From Siphonodentalium dalli (Eukaryota > Mollusca > Scaphopoda > Gadilida > Siphonodentaliidae): DNA of 64,000 nt. The notes beneath the pieces were generated by a model. The model ran no database searches and was not told the DNA's origin. It saw only the letters and a list, made by a program, of their open reading frames with translations. Below, piece by piece: positions 1 through 13,900 of this stretch. The stretch covers positions 24,377,141-24,441,140 of the forward strand of contig CP136065.1 in assembly GCA_032622095.1 (NCBI GenBank), given 5' to 3'. The first letter of the stretch is position 1. Every line of letters starts with the position of its first letter. The position numbers and the translations under genes were made by a program.

Positions 1-75
1 TAGATCATTGCCGTTTTAACTTGAGGAGCAATGGTTTGATATTTCCAATATACAGCATATGTGACACACGTGACT

Positions 76-330
76 TTAACCCTTGCTATAATAAACATTC
101 ATTGACGAGTAGTTCCCTTAGGAAATGATCAGAGAATAAGTTCAACATACTTTGTTGAACTTATTATCTGAACACTTCCCATCCATGAATATGAATCCTT
201 TTCTGCTCCTCTTGTATTTCTGTGTTTCTGTCAGTCGTATGCTTGTATAACACAAACACCCCTCCAAATGAACAATACACCATTCCAACGTATAGTTTTA
301 TAACTGAATGGGAGAATATATAGTAAGTGT
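76..330 (-). mobile_element. Family D MITE-like dispersed repeat, minus orientation
   Basis: The core is a short palindrome at about 136-165 (AAGTTCAAC...GTTGAACTT) next to TTATCTGAACA. The far end contains ATAACTGAATGGGAGA. Related copies in the opposite orientation lie near 44341-44520 and 48355-48640, and partial copies at 3960-4200, 31225-31365 and 47985-48120. No coding capacity is seen. It is probably a non-autonomous DNA element; its superfamily is not determined. Confidence 0.55.
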
Positions 331-1319
331 TAAAGCAAGAGTGGGGGGGGGGGGGGCAACTCTTACCAACATCAAAACTCATACTGGGAACGAGATTCCA
401 AGACAAATCTTCGAACAAATATTAGAAGTGCTTTGGTTTCCTCGGCATCAATTTTCGTGGCTTCTCATAAAAAGGCCATTTCGCGGGATGTGAATCGTGG
501 GCCAGATATCATGTTTATCCGCATCAACATTCCTACAATAACAGGTTTATGACATCTTTGATCAGTAACTATTAAGAACTTTGACCCATGTATAATGAGA
601 TATTCCTGCACAGAAAGTCGTTAGGCAATCGTGCAGTGCATTAATAGCTGCCGGCTTCATTTCACACGCTGACAATGTACTTTATTTATTGTGTTATGAA
701 GCCTGTGCGCGGTAAAACCAATTTATGGAGGATAAACCATGAACTCAACGCATAATAGAACCCCAGGAATTAAAAGGATTTTACAATAACCATCTTCTTC
801 AACAGCATTCATAACCGGAGAAACTTGATGTATCTGCAAATTATTTATTGAGATTTATTGAGATCTGCTTCCAACACTTTGATCCATCAAATGCGCGCGT
901 TGCAGCCTGTGACGTATCTGCATTTTATTGATAATATTATAGTTTAACAAACTAAAATTCAGTCATATCACTTCTGTGTGATATTACAAAATAAGATAAG
1001 AAAAGTGATATAAATGAATTTAAAGGAATACTCAGATTTGTTTTGCTATTAAATTGACGCTATATGATTAATATAGGAGGAGCACCGATTTGACCGATTC
1101 GGCTTCATGGCCGAATCTGGCATTCCACATTACAGAGCCTGGCTTGGGATGAATATTCCAGTGGTTCGGCACCAGGAACATAAAGGTCCATCAAATGAGG
1201 AATACTGATCCGAAGTATAAGAAAGATAGAGTTATCGGACATGCAACACGTGACTAACAAATTCTCGAGTTGGTCCGAAAGATTGAGTTATCGGACATAC
1301 AACTCATGACTCGAGTTCA

Positions 1320-1480
1320 GGGGCCTGTTTCATGAAGCAAGGTCATAAGATTATCTTAAGATGGACTTAATCTAAGGTCTAAGGTGGATCTTATGATGTA
1401 ACTTTTCCGTTTCAAGAACGCGTTTCACAAAACAAGATTAAGTCCTACTTAAGTAGTAAGTTAAGTTCCTGCTCATTTAG
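1320..1480 (+). mobile_element. MITE with GGGCCTGTTTCATGAA end
   Basis: It begins GGGCCTGTTTCATGAAGC and carries repeated inverted CTTAAG/TTAAGT-rich segments (TCATAAGATTATCTTAAG). The same terminal sequence appears inverted at the end of 3205-3382. A family with this type of end is common in invertebrate genomes. No ORF. Confidence 0.6.
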
Positions 1481-3204
1481 ACTGGTTATCGACAATTTTC
1501 TACAGTCCGGAACAAAAAAATGTGGGCTTGTGCAATCTTTATGTACGGCATTGAGATGTTATCGAGAAAGATCCGAGTCCGAGTTGACATTATTGTGTGA
1601 CAGGGATGCTGGATAGCGGCTGGGTGGGGTGGGCGAATCAGCGCATGTATCTTAGTGTCTATAGTCAGTGGCCTTATATTCGCATATGGATCTTAGACTT
1701 GTATGAGTTCCACGATGTAAATTCGAACATGAGTACATCGCAGGCTCTTAAAATGACGAGCTTTGCGTTTACTGACGAGTGGCGGTGTCAGAAATAAGAC
1801 AATATAATTATATGGATCGATGCATGACTGCGATCATGCATTCACGCCGAGTTAATCCACTGATAGCAATGATCAGGCGGCGATTTTTTTTATGTGAGCC
1901 GACATAACTCGTATAATATCGACCACCGCTCTCTACGTGTAGCAATAATCAAAATAAATCGGCGATGTCATCAGGACACACATAGGTCATTTTTCGATTC
2001 AAAGGGAAATGAAAAATATTTGTTAGAGTAACTTTTTTATTATTTTTATGCAGATGTTTTATGCGGTTGTCATACCATGGATATATATATAACTACGTTT
2101 TCATTAGCACACTCGTATTAAGGGGTGTCATCGTTACGGGTGTGTATGTCATATATACAGTATGCTGTACAACGGTCATCCCACCCCTGAAAAAAAAACA
2201 TGACAAAAATTTGGACAGCCTTGAAAATCACGACATATGGGCGTGGGCATAAACTCAATAAAAATAATATTCTCTATAGAAAATTGTCACTATTTCTAAA
2301 ACATATTTTGATAAAGAGCGTTTGTGTTACCTTTCCTATATGACATATCTGCTTTGTAAACAGCCGACGGAAATTTGGAAAGAGGAAAGAATCAATACAC
2401 TAATTGATCTTATTTTACCCCATCTCCACACACACATGGAATAACATAGAGGAGATTGTGAGCTTTGAGCTTTGAGCTAAGCCATAAATCTTATCAAAAG
2501 TATAATTCGTGGGTAATACAATTTTATAATATATATTATCTATAGGTTACATACACAGCTGATAATTGACTATATCCTACATTCGACGAGGCTCGGAGGT
2601 GGCTAGTTGGTCTCTGTGGGGGGGGGGGGTACATATCGTGCAATTTCCAACTGCACCCGCCCCCTTAATTGAACCGGGCAAAACTTCCATGTTCGCGAAA
2701 TGCCATGTCCACCCCACCCATTGGATTTAAACTTTCCAATTGGTATCTCAAATATTCCAACAGTTCGAAATTTCTAACCTGACGCCCCTAAAGCTGGTTA
2801 TTTTCGGTTGCTGCTGTTTGTCTAAAACAACACATTCCTTTACTAGTTAGAAATTCAAACAATTGAAACCTATATATAGTGTACGATTAATGTTTCCAAT
2901 TGCTAAACATTTGACCAAAGTGTGTGTGTGTGAATTGTGCTCTGAATTGTTTTTACCAAACTAACCCTATGCCCTCTCCAAACTTTGGTTTTGGAAAGTT
3001 TGAGGTACCAGTTGGAATGTTTAAACCCAAAGAGAATAGTTGTAGAGTGTAGTTGGACATTTCGATGCGAACGCCCCATCCCACTCTGTAGCCACGACCC
3101 TGTATACCGGACGACGAATTGCCCACCCAGACAATGTACAGATATCTCCGTAATTGCAAAATAACATAGGCCGCCATACTTGTGATCGATATGCCACTTA
3201 TCAC
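1481..3204. other. Intergenic, no gene recognised
   Basis: AT-rich sequence without a convincing exon. It holds a 12-G run near 2618-2629 and a TTCCAACT-rich stretch (about 2635-2780) that resembles 14025-14160. The short ORFs here have no recognisable similarity. Confidence 0.4.
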
Positions 3205-3382
3205 GCGGGTCTTAGCTTTAAGATTATCTTATGACACCTCGCAGCAGTCTTAAAGCTAAGACCAAAGTTAAGACCATCTTAAGTTCAGACCTTGTTCGTG
3301 AAACGCACTTATGACTGAAGTTTGAACTTATGACCATCTTAAGTCCCAACTATGTCATAAGTTGCTTTCATGAAACAGGGCC
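3205..3382 (-). mobile_element. MITE with GGGCCTGTTTCATGAA end, inverted copy
   Basis: It ends TTTCATGAAACAGGGCCC, the reverse complement of the start of the 1320 element. The body has repeated CATCTTAAG/CTTAAGATGG motifs, so it can fold on itself. Together the two copies bracket about 2 kb in inverted orientation, but each looks complete on its own. Confidence 0.6.
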
Positions 3383-3414
3383 CAGACATTCTGGTCCAAA
3401 GCGTCATCCCGAGT

Positions 3415-3940
3415 TTAAAGGCACGGGTGGCGTTCGTTGCAGAAATATTCATATTTGTTCAAATCGCCATCAACAGAAGGAATATTTAAAAAGATATAGT
3501 TTTGTTCATATGCCAAACATAATCAGCGCGTAAATAGTATATTGTCGTCAAGACGTACGATGGTGTACGTAGACAAGAGCCTGCTCGTGTTACATAAGTT
3601 TTGCTTCTGTTTACACAACACTGCTCCATTATATTGGTTAATCACACACAAATGATATAAACGCTCTTTATTATTTCCATATCAGGAAAACAGTAACAAA
3701 TAACGCTCTTTATGTTTACCATATCAGGATCTAAACAAAAGCCAGGTTCTGTAACGTTTTTTGCTTTTGTTTACATAACAAAGGAAAACACTTGACAATA
3801 ACATACTGTTTATGCCATATTTCTGATTGGTTTAAGAACAAAGCCTGTCTATATTTTACTATTCTTTCTGTTTATGGCGGTTTTTGGCGGAGGTGAAAAT
3901 TTTAACAGCATACCACCGCCAACGCCGCCAGAATCTTTAA
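3415..3940 (+). mobile_element. Family B TTAA-ended MITE
   Basis: Bounded by TTAA at 3415-3418 and 3937-3940. The left end reads TTAAAGGCACGGGTGGCG. The right half contains AACGCTCTTTATGTTTACC, TTTTGTTTACATAACAA and CCGCCAACGCCGCCAG. Homologous copies are at 12540-12861, 39613-40105, 44535-44928 and 62067-62568. It is non-coding and partly self-complementary. Confidence 0.7.
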
Positions 3941-3959
3941 ACCTGGGGGGGGGGGGCGT

Positions 3960-4200
3960 TAATGTGATGGATAAATGTTTACCTTTTCTATACTAAATGG
4001 ATTATCCCAGTCAGTTAAAATGAAACATCGGAATGATCTATTGGTACTTTGGAGAGATGTTAAGGTGATAAAAAGCAGACGACATAAATAAAAGTGCCGA
4101 AGGAGCCCTATTTAAATTTCCTAAGTGGGTTGTAGGGAAGCAAATTCCCAAATAAAGGCCCTATTTATTGAGGAAAATGTTTAGATAGGCAGTTGACCAA
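3960..4200 (+). repeat. Diverged family D repeat fragment
   Basis: It contains ACTAAATGGATTATCCCA and AAAAGCAGACGACATAAATA, shared with the copies at 44341 and 48355. It lies just downstream of the family B MITE and just beyond the 3' end of the tetraspan gene. On the minus strand an AATAAA (plus-strand TTTATT at 4164-4169) could serve as a poly(A) signal for that gene, but this is untested. Confidence 0.4.
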
Positions 4201-4582
4201 TCACCGAACAGGATATTAGTGTAACACATATGGGCTATGTAAATATATAATTATGCTTATGCTTATATGTATGATACAAAACTTCGAACTAGCAAGTTGT
4301 TCACGTAGGCCTGTGCAATTATGAATACTAAACGATGAATTCAATGTGGTCGTGGGTGCTGAAAGCGATGAAAATTCAGCAGATATTGCACCAATTAGCT
4401 GTTCATGTATATAGTTTTCTGACTTTTACTCACGGTAGATAAAAAATGAAATCCATCACATTGACACCGTGTACCAGTCGTTTCTTAACTGAATACCCCA
4501 AGGCAGTGGGTAAGATAAGCAAAAGAAACGACACGTCAATGAAGTCTAGCCATTAAATATATGGACACACAATGGCCATATG

Positions 4583-4923
4583 TTATGATACTATAGATAG
4601 TCGCGCAGCGTTGGAGCTCCTCGGCCTCAACATGCGTGGTATCCGAGAATGTCTTCTTTTTTCGCGGCCGCCATCGCGGACAATCCTCATCTGCGGATCT
4701 CGGGAATCATTCATGTATTGTGATTTGTAGAGCCAGACGAATGAGGATATAAAACACAGAGTAACGGATATCCATGCCAACACGAACGACCACCCGTAGT
4801 CATGGACACGCGCACTGTTAATCACAGCCAAAAAGGGAATGTTCGTGTGGAATGATTTTTCGAATTTTCTCACAAGTTGTCCTTTCCCATTGAACAGAGC
4901 GATGGCTGCTGTTAGGAACAGGC
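4583..4923 (-). CDS. Tetraspan gene, coding exon 4 (end of TM3, TM4, C-tail, stop)
   Basis: The acceptor is TTTCCGTTTCAG, directly before the exon at 4923. The first two bases GC complete the glycine codon split across intron 3. Residues 220-331 follow: the end of TM3, a loop with the segment KFEKSF, then DYGWSF leading into TM4. The arginine-rich tail ends LSIVS before the stop at 4583-4585. The tail lacks a classic hydrophobic PDZ-ligand end. The exon phase and the continuous TM3 across the junction with exon 3 support the join. Confidence 0.8.
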
Positions 4924-7900
4924 CTGAAACGGAAAATAAATATGTGAATGGTTAGCGGGTGACTGTACTGCTAATTATAATGAAAATGAATTTATGACTG
5001 GAGTCATAAATTCATTTTCATTATTATTGCCATGTTGTTTGCATCGTTCATAGAGCACATGAGTGTATTTTGCTCTAATCCATGGCTCAAATTTATTCAT
5101 TTGGTTGTATATATTCTGTTGAGCATAACAGGAGATGGTCCCATAAATGGCCGGATTTAGTGTATAGTACCCCTTTAATGAGCTAACTCTTGTTTCAGAA
5201 AAACAGTCAACGTTAGATCAGCAAGCCCTGAAATAGTGTGCCTGTCATTTGAAGAATGAGGTCCTCATAGGGTGAATTTATTAATGCTATCCCGCACAGC
5301 GTCACTCTGGTAACCTCATTCTGCTGAGGCCTCAATTGCTATGGGAGACATACCGGTAGGATCATATTGAAGTGCCCCAATTGAAGTTGGCAATGTTAAA
5401 CCATTAGTCACCGCGAACATGCATTGTGTCTTCTGCAAATTAGGGGGTATAAAAACTGAACAGAGAATAATGTGTGTAAACTCTATAACCTACTTTATAC
5501 ATGCATCATGGCTAACAGTATTTCAATTTATATAAACATTACGATCTATGTGTTACAATATGCATTGCATATATTTATACCATGACTCCCTATTGTACTG
5601 TGTACAAACATACTATATAATATATTTGTGCTGTACGCCCTACTGTGTGTGAACAGGAGTCCGGCCGTGGGTAACACGTTCCTACTGTGGGCAACACGTT
5701 TGAATGGCATTTCAATGGTTAAAGTTTATACCCATAGTATAGAACTACATCCGAGTTAACCTTTCATTAACCTTCCGTGACCTCGCTCAAAATGACTCTA
5801 TTTTTAAAACGTAGCGCCTCGCGATGAAAACAATTTGATACTTTCGATTCAATTGAATATTATACTCACTAATGCGATAAAAACGAATAGTTGATTCCGT
5901 GGAAATCACACCCAGATCAACAAATTGAACATATATCTCAAGAAATAGACGTAACAAACTCGTTCAAAATGACTTTCGTGGTTTCCTGTTGACTCTCCGG
6001 TGGAGAAAAAAAAGTTCCCGCAATGTGTTATATTTATATTAATTAAATTCGTATTCCCAAATACATTCATGTTGTTTATTTATGGCTGTTTCATTACAGT
6101 TTATTGTGAATTGGCTACACTGATGTCATATTCGTACAATTGAGTGTTGACCTAATGCAATGCATCAATACGCCTGATCAGCTGTGATAGTGTACGTCGA
6201 TGTACGGCCAAGTGTGGGGAACACAACGGTGATGATTGAGAATGGTGCGACAGCATCGTCTTAATTTAAGTGGATTTATTTCGATTTCATAGCATTTTTT
6301 GCTCCTGCACCTGTCATGGTATAAACAAATACACACGTAGTGTTTCTGAATACCAAATTTACACCACTCGTGGGATTGATGATTTAATACCACACTCGCT
6401 AAAGCTCGTGTGGTAAATCATCAATCCCACTCGTAGTGTAAATATGGTATTCAGAAACACTACGTGTGTATTCTATATGTATCCCATATCTATTTATACA
6501 TGCAGTCACTTAAAATTAGTTCCTTCAACTGCATAGGGCTTGGATAGGATAAGAACAGAAGAGATGTGTTTGCTTACATGAGGAAACTAAATCTCACTTC
6601 ACTGACAAAACTTAAAAACTAAGACCAGAATAGGGGTACACCATCTTTTTCGCATCATTTAGTAGAAATTCAAGGGGAGTAGTTCTGAAAAATAGCTTCC
6701 AAAACAATCTACATAAAATTAAAAAATGATCCAAATGGTAGTTATCTTGTATTAGATCAAGCGGTTGATAATGTTACGTGTGGGACCAACTGATGATGAA
6801 CCTGAGTGTTATAAGAATCTCATTAAAATTGTGGAGTTCTTTGAAAATAGTAAGATTATATGTTGTGGAGTTTGGAACATGGTCAGAGATATAAAACTTT
6901 ACACTTACAGCCATAAAAGCCTTCCAAACCCTCAAGATACAAAAATACAAACCAATCTAATGACAAACTTTAACCTTGTTGACATATGTGACCCGCCATA
7001 TCAAATCCAGTCGGAAGTCGGGATTTTTTTTACCTTGTGCCAATGCATTCTCTTATATATGCGAGTCGACCATAGGTCGTCTCGCATATATAAGAGAATG
7101 CATTGGCCTAACAATTTTTTATCATTTTTTTTAAATAAATGTTTCTGACAATTTTTAGGACATAAAATAAAAAACATCCATTACCCTGCAGGGAGCCCCA
7201 CACATATATAGAAGCATATAGAAGAGTGTCGTCTGCTCATGTTTGTCTGGGGCTCTGTATGGGTGAAATTATAAAATTGTTAAAGAATACAAGAACAAAT
7301 TATTAAAATTGTAAAAAATTGTTAGGCCAATGCATTCTCTTATATATGCGAGGCGACCTATGGTCGACTCGCATATATAAGAGAATGCATTGGCACAGGG
7401 TAAAAAAAATCCCGACTTCCGACTGGATTTGATATGGCGGGTCACATATGGAGAATAAAAAAAATGAAAATTGCATTATAAAGAAGATCTTCACCAATAA
7501 AGATGTCGAGACTAGACTACTTTTTAATATAAAATGAAATGCTAGTTTTTATTGATATGGACACTTTACCAGACATTACACCAGGATACAGATCTGATCA
7601 TTCAATAATTACTCTTAGTATGAAGTTTCACAATATTGAAAAAGAAAGAGGATTTTGGAAATTCAATAATTCTTTGCTTAAAGATATAGTATACATGAAC
7701 ATGCTGAATGATATTATCGTTGAAAACATTAAAGGGTATTCTTGTTTAGTAAATCACACAAACTACTTAGATGACAATTATTTAAATAAAGAAAAAAATC
7801 CATTTCACAATTGACGGTGATTTATTTCTTGAAGCGCTTCTTTTAGATATAATAGGTCATACAATAACATTCTCAGCGCAGAACAAAATAAAAAACAGAA

Positions 7901-10900
7901 AGCTGAATTGGAAAATTTGCTTGAAGAAAACATAATTTTGGAAGATAAACATTTAGATGAACACAATGTCACAGACAAAAATGATACAAATTTGAAAAGA
8001 ATGAGCGCAATAGAATGAAATCTTAAAAAAATTCGAGAAAAAGAGCAAGAGCGATCAATGATTAGATCCAAAATGAGATGGCTTAATATGTAAAAATGCC
8101 ATTTCACAAGCAGGACCCTTTCAAAAATGATAAATGGAAATGTTTTAACAAACTGGAGACAAATCAAGTAATTTCACAAGAAAACAAATCCTCAAATTTT
8201 AATCTGAAAGATAACTTGAAGGACTGCAGCTACCCAATCCTAACAATAATTGGTATAGAAGGAATTATTACTAGCGAGGAAATGTTAGCCACCCTTAAAG
8301 ATTTGTCAAATGGCAAAATCCCTGGTTTGAGTGGTTTTTCAGTTGAATTTTATAAAAACAATTTGGGCAGACGTGGGATCTTTTGTATTGAGGTCAATTA
8401 ATTATGGATATGACAGGAAAACTCGGTGTCTCTCAGAGGCAAGGCGTGATAACTCTTATTCCACAGTCAAATAAAGATAAAATGTATATATTAAAAAAAT
8501 TGGAGACGCATAAATTTACTAAATAGTGTATACAAAATAGCGAGTGAGTGCATTGCTATGAGATTGAAAACTGTTTTACCCGGTATCATCCATCTTGATC
8601 TGAAAGGTTTCTTGTCTGGGAGATATATAGGAGAAAATACAAGACTACACTATTATATAATGCACCAAATAGAGAATTGTCATAAACCGGGAATGTTGCT
8701 TCTAATAGATTTTGAATAAGCATTTGATTCAATTTCTTGGAATTTTATCAATCAAACATTAGATTTGTTCAAATTTTGAAGTTTAATTAAAAGGTGGATT
8801 AACACCTTTTACTCGGAATCAATGGCATGTGTTTCCACACATGTTTTTTTTCTATCAGAAATGTTTTGTTTAGGCAGGGGATGTCGCCAAGGCTACTCCT
8901 TGTCACCATATATTTTCGCATCTGTGCAGACGTTCTAGGAATCCTTTTAAGAAATAATAAAAAAAATGGTGGAATAAAAGTAGGTGACATAGAATATAAA
9001 GTATCAATGTATGCAGATTATAAAAACTCTTCTCTTAGATGGGAACAAAGAAAGCCTATCCCAAGCTCTCAGTCAGTTGAAGGAATACGGAGCAATGTCC
9101 GACCTGTATAAAGTGGTATGGATATGGTCACCGAAAAGCAAGATTTCTGAATCCGAAAGTCTTATGACTATACCCGTAACAGACAATTTTGAATTATTAG
9201 GAATACATTACAGCATGCACAGACATTAAAGAAATCCCAACATTGAACTTTGTTCAGAAAATATAACGTATGAAACAAGAATTGGAAAATTGGTCAAAGA
9301 GAAACATAACTGCAGTAGGTAGAATTACAAATTGAAAAACCCTTATTTTGCCAAAAAATAGTCATCTGTTTGTACGTTTTCCAAATGCTAGTCATGAAAT
9401 AATGAATGCCATTTCTAACATATGTTATATTTTTATTTGAAAGTAAAAATTGGCAGAATAAAGAGAAAAGTGTTGTGTAATCAATACAAAATATGTGGGC
9501 CTAAAATGATTGCTATAAAAAACGTCATCATGTAAATGAAAGTAACCTGCATAAGACGCATGTCTTTAGGTGATGCGACATGGCAAACTCTTTTCAGAAA
9601 CAAGTTTCCAAGGACCCATTGCTTTGGCGCTATGGTGGACACTGCGTGAAGTTGTGTGTGTTGACCTCATGGACTGAATTTAAAATGTCTCAATAAGCAA
9701 GTGAGTGTAGAAAATACTCTCTCCTGATGCATTTGGATTAACAACATACTATACATACAAGGAAAGGTTTACTACAAAAATTGGAAGTTCAAGGGAATAT
9801 CATTTCTTTTGAAATCAACAAAAGGAGCTATATGGATATATACAATATTATCTCAATAAATCTTTAAAAGTACACAACACCATTTGAAAATGGGCAAATG
9901 AACTTGAAATTCTGTCCATGAATGACCACTACTTAGAACAAATCTTCCCAATCCAATTTCATACCACTAAAGATAGTAATCTATGCTGGTTACAACATCG
10001 AATTTTGAATAGAATCAGTACAAATCAAGAGCACAACTAATAGTTTATGTCAGCGATTTAATGCTGACGATGAAACAATTAAGTACACATTCTGCGACAG
10101 CTAAAAAGTAAAGTTTGTTTTATGAAAAACATGACAAATTGGTTTTCAACATACGGATTTGGGTTGACTAAATCAGCTTTTACCTTTATTTTAGGGATTT
10201 CAGTATCAGAATGTTATACCTTGATTATTTAAATCTGCTATTAAAGGGGTATATCTAAAATAATAAATTCGCAAATTGTGAACTGAGTACTGAAGGAACT
10301 CTCAGAATCATAATACAACAATTAAAGGCAGAGAAGTTTGCATCAAAGGTGAATTTCAAAAGTCATCCTTTCGAAAGAGACTGGGGACTACTATTGGGAT
10401 TATTGAGAGACAAAGAGAAGATTCCGTAATCTTATTTTTAGTTCTTTTTAGTTTAGTAATTGAATTGAGACCGGGACATAGACTCCGTTATCATTTTTGA
10501 AAAGGGGTGCAAACATTCATTTGTGTTTACAAACAAAAATATGTTGACTGAATTCAAAAACAGATGTTTCTTTTTGCTATGTTCATTGTCTTGCAGCGGT
10601 TGCTGAGTGTGAGTGTATGTGAGTGCAAGAGACTGAAAAAGAGGATGAAAGAATAATATATTTGTTGAATCAAATAAGTCCAATATGAACCAATGTGAAT
10701 ATTTAGGTCCAAAATGAACCTATTTGCACGAGGATATGTTCCCATGGGCACTTGTACAGTGTGTGGACGTCTGATCGAGGTTAACATAGCGTCACGACAA
10801 ACGAGTACTAAAACGTTAACATGTTCATACGACTGTTTTGTTCTCTATGTATTGCACACTCCGAAGATAGCAGCTTGTAGAATCCTGACATTTTGGATGA

Positions 10901-13900
10901 TAATGCTTTATTTAATTGAACATACTTTTGCTAACTGTTCATCATAATGTTATTGAAATGACATACTGTTGTGTCATCGCTTCATTTAGAATATGTGCGC
11001 GCAAGATACTACGATTTACAAAACAACCGCAGTAAAATCCTTATTTGGTTTGTGACGTAATTATATGTTAGGAGAAAATACAAACTGGATTAATAAATTG
11101 TAATCTCTTTGTAAAAACAATTATATTAGGTACACGTTTTGTGTCTGATCCTTCCAAATAAGTAACCCATATTCGAACTTGACCTGTATTTTGGTCTGAT
11201 AAACTCACCTATGAAATTTGCTTTTGATCTAATAACCAAAACTAAAGTTATCATCCGGAAACCATTTCCGGACGCACGGACGGACGGACGCACGGACGGA
11301 CGGACACCGGCTATTTTAATAGTCCCCCGAATTTTTTTTCGGGGGACAACAATGGCGGGAGATTAAGGCTGGGTATTGGCTTTCGTCGGTCGTTCAAATT
11401 TTGTGCAAACACGTTGGGTAGTGTATAAAACGTGTTGAACAGTTGAAAAGGAATGGCTCGGATAGTACTCCTACTTGACAAAAGATGCCGGAAGTGAAGG
11501 TCTTCACGACATTATTTCGTGAAATTCTTATGTAGCAAATTTAGTGGGCGTGACCAAACGTTAACATTGAGGCTTATGGAAAACATTTAGATCCTTCTCG
11601 CCCCCATCGACAATGTAAACAGAACACTGTTGTCTAATACGCACCTGAGAACAGAGACGAGAACGATGCTGTCATGACGAAACTGGTCTGCTTGGAGATC
11701 GAACCATATCCGCCGAGAAGCACACCCGCCCCCATAAACATGATACTGAGCAGCGCAGAAGTGAAGGCGGCCACTTCTAAATCTACAAAAGAGACAAACA
11801 CACAGCATACATATAACAGGGTAATGCGACTGCCAGACACACGGTGATATACAATCAGGGACGTTCTTTGTGGTGTTTCCATTGGGGGGGGGTCTACCCT
11901 GGAACTTGTACCTTCAACTTTCCAAATGTTGGAAATCTCCAGATTATCGTCATTTCAGTCTGAAAATGTGACCGAAAAGATGTACGATTGACCTAATTTA
12001 TAAACGAATTTACAATTAGGGTCAACTCTTTCGACGAGCCCTTGACATGAAACATATTATATTTGCATAACATACAAAAGGGATTGGGGCACAAGTTTTT
12101 GCAACTTATGAAGCCCCCTCCTAACACAATATAATAACACATATGTAATCAAGATGACGGTACAAACGTATTGACATGGTCATAAGTTTTGGGAGATATA
12201 ATGTGTAGTGCCTTCCAGAAATGATCAGACTTGATGTTTCTTGGCTGAGAGAAAATATGTATTTAAAGAATGTCACTACATTATGAATGTTTGGTATGAT
12301 TGACAAGTGCTATATATTATCTATTCTTAGTATTTGTATGTTGGCGGTAAACTATAATTGCACACTTGATTTGTTTTCTATTTTGGTGTTTGTAGTGCTC
12401 TGGAACACAATACAGATAATAGATCAGAATGAGATGTTTGAATGGGAGGTTTGTCCACTTATGAGGTAAATGCCACATTCCGGAAGCCCTTGCGTACGGA
12501 GTGTAATTAATCATAATAAAACCACGAAATAAGGCTTTTTTAAAGATACGGGCGGCGTTGGCGGTGGGTATGCTGTTAAAATATTCACCTCTGTCAAAAA
12601 CCGCCATAAACAGAAAGAATAGTAATATATAGACAGTCTGTGGTCTTACACCAATCAGAAATATGGCATAAACAGTATGTTATTGTCATTGTTTTCCCTT
12701 TGTTATGTAAACAAAAGTAAAAATCGTTACGTTACCTGGCTTTTGTTTAGATCGGGATATGGTAAACATAAAGAGCGTTATTTGTTACTGGTTTTCTGAT
12801 ATGGAAATAATATTTGAACAAATATGAACATTTCTGCAACGAACGCCGACCGTCCCTTTAATATGATTTGATGGGAATGAAATGAAAGAATAAAAAAAAC
12901 ATGGATACCCTTTATGCGTGTGGTTTAGCTAGCGTGTGGTCATGTTAGAAAACAAAATATTATGGTGTCGTTACACTATTATCAAGGCAATTTAAACATA
13001 AGGTTAGCTGTTTACTGCATTTGAAATTCAAGGGCTAGATGTTGGCCTCGGTCATAGAAAGAGTACAGTCCTATAGGTGCTGTATATGTTATTACATTGA
13101 TGTGGCACCTTTTAATGTTATATTTGGCCTGTGATGTAGAAACATTTATAGTTTATTACCTGAAAATAGGTACCATGTCCACATTTTAGAAACAAATATA
13201 TATTCACCATTACTCCGGGTTATGTTGGTGGAATTTTGTCTATATTTTACCCTCATTTCGTTTGTAATTATAAGGGTTCGTGTATTCCAACGGATATTCA
13301 TAAAATGAACAACATGGAATGTGAAATTGACATAAACCACAAAAAGTATAGGTTGTCCGTTTCGTTTTCTCATAGCAGCCACCGCCTGCATCACAATCCT
13401 GGATTATCAGAAGAATAAATATTGTTTTGTTAGTAAGGCACCATGGATATCGACGACTCGACAGATAAAATTTTTCACGTAATCTGAAAGAATGGATCAG
13501 ACTAAGCCGATACATTTACGAAATATCGATGTGCAGGCTTTATATACTTTATATATATGAATTGCCAAAATCAAAATAGTTTCCCAGCCGCTTTCTGTTT
13601 CTATTTTTCGCACCGAAATGTGACGAGAGTCAAACGTTTGATATTCTGGCAATATCAGACTCAGGAATGGACTAACAAGAAACGTTCTTTCTTGTTGTAA
13701 GCTGAAGAAATGTTAGGATCCGATTTTTCTAAATTATTTCATTCAAATATTTCAATCTGGTGTACATGCAAGATAGATAAAATATCGTGCATGGCCAATG
13801 GCCCTACATGGGGCGTCTTGATAGTGTAACGACACATACTTTACTCATAGAACACACGTCCATCCTGCAAAACCTGCTACCGACGTTTTCCTGCCCATGG

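Noticed and set aside
1320-3382. One 2-kb foldback element bounded by GGGCC ends
   Set aside because: Each end belongs to its own 160-180-bp self-folding MITE, and the DNA between is not symmetric. Two separate insertions are simpler.
7805-8167. Minus-strand ORF of 120 residues inside the LINE
   Set aside because: It is antisense to the LINE remnant in A-rich DNA; a shadow ORF with low-complexity F/S/L composition.
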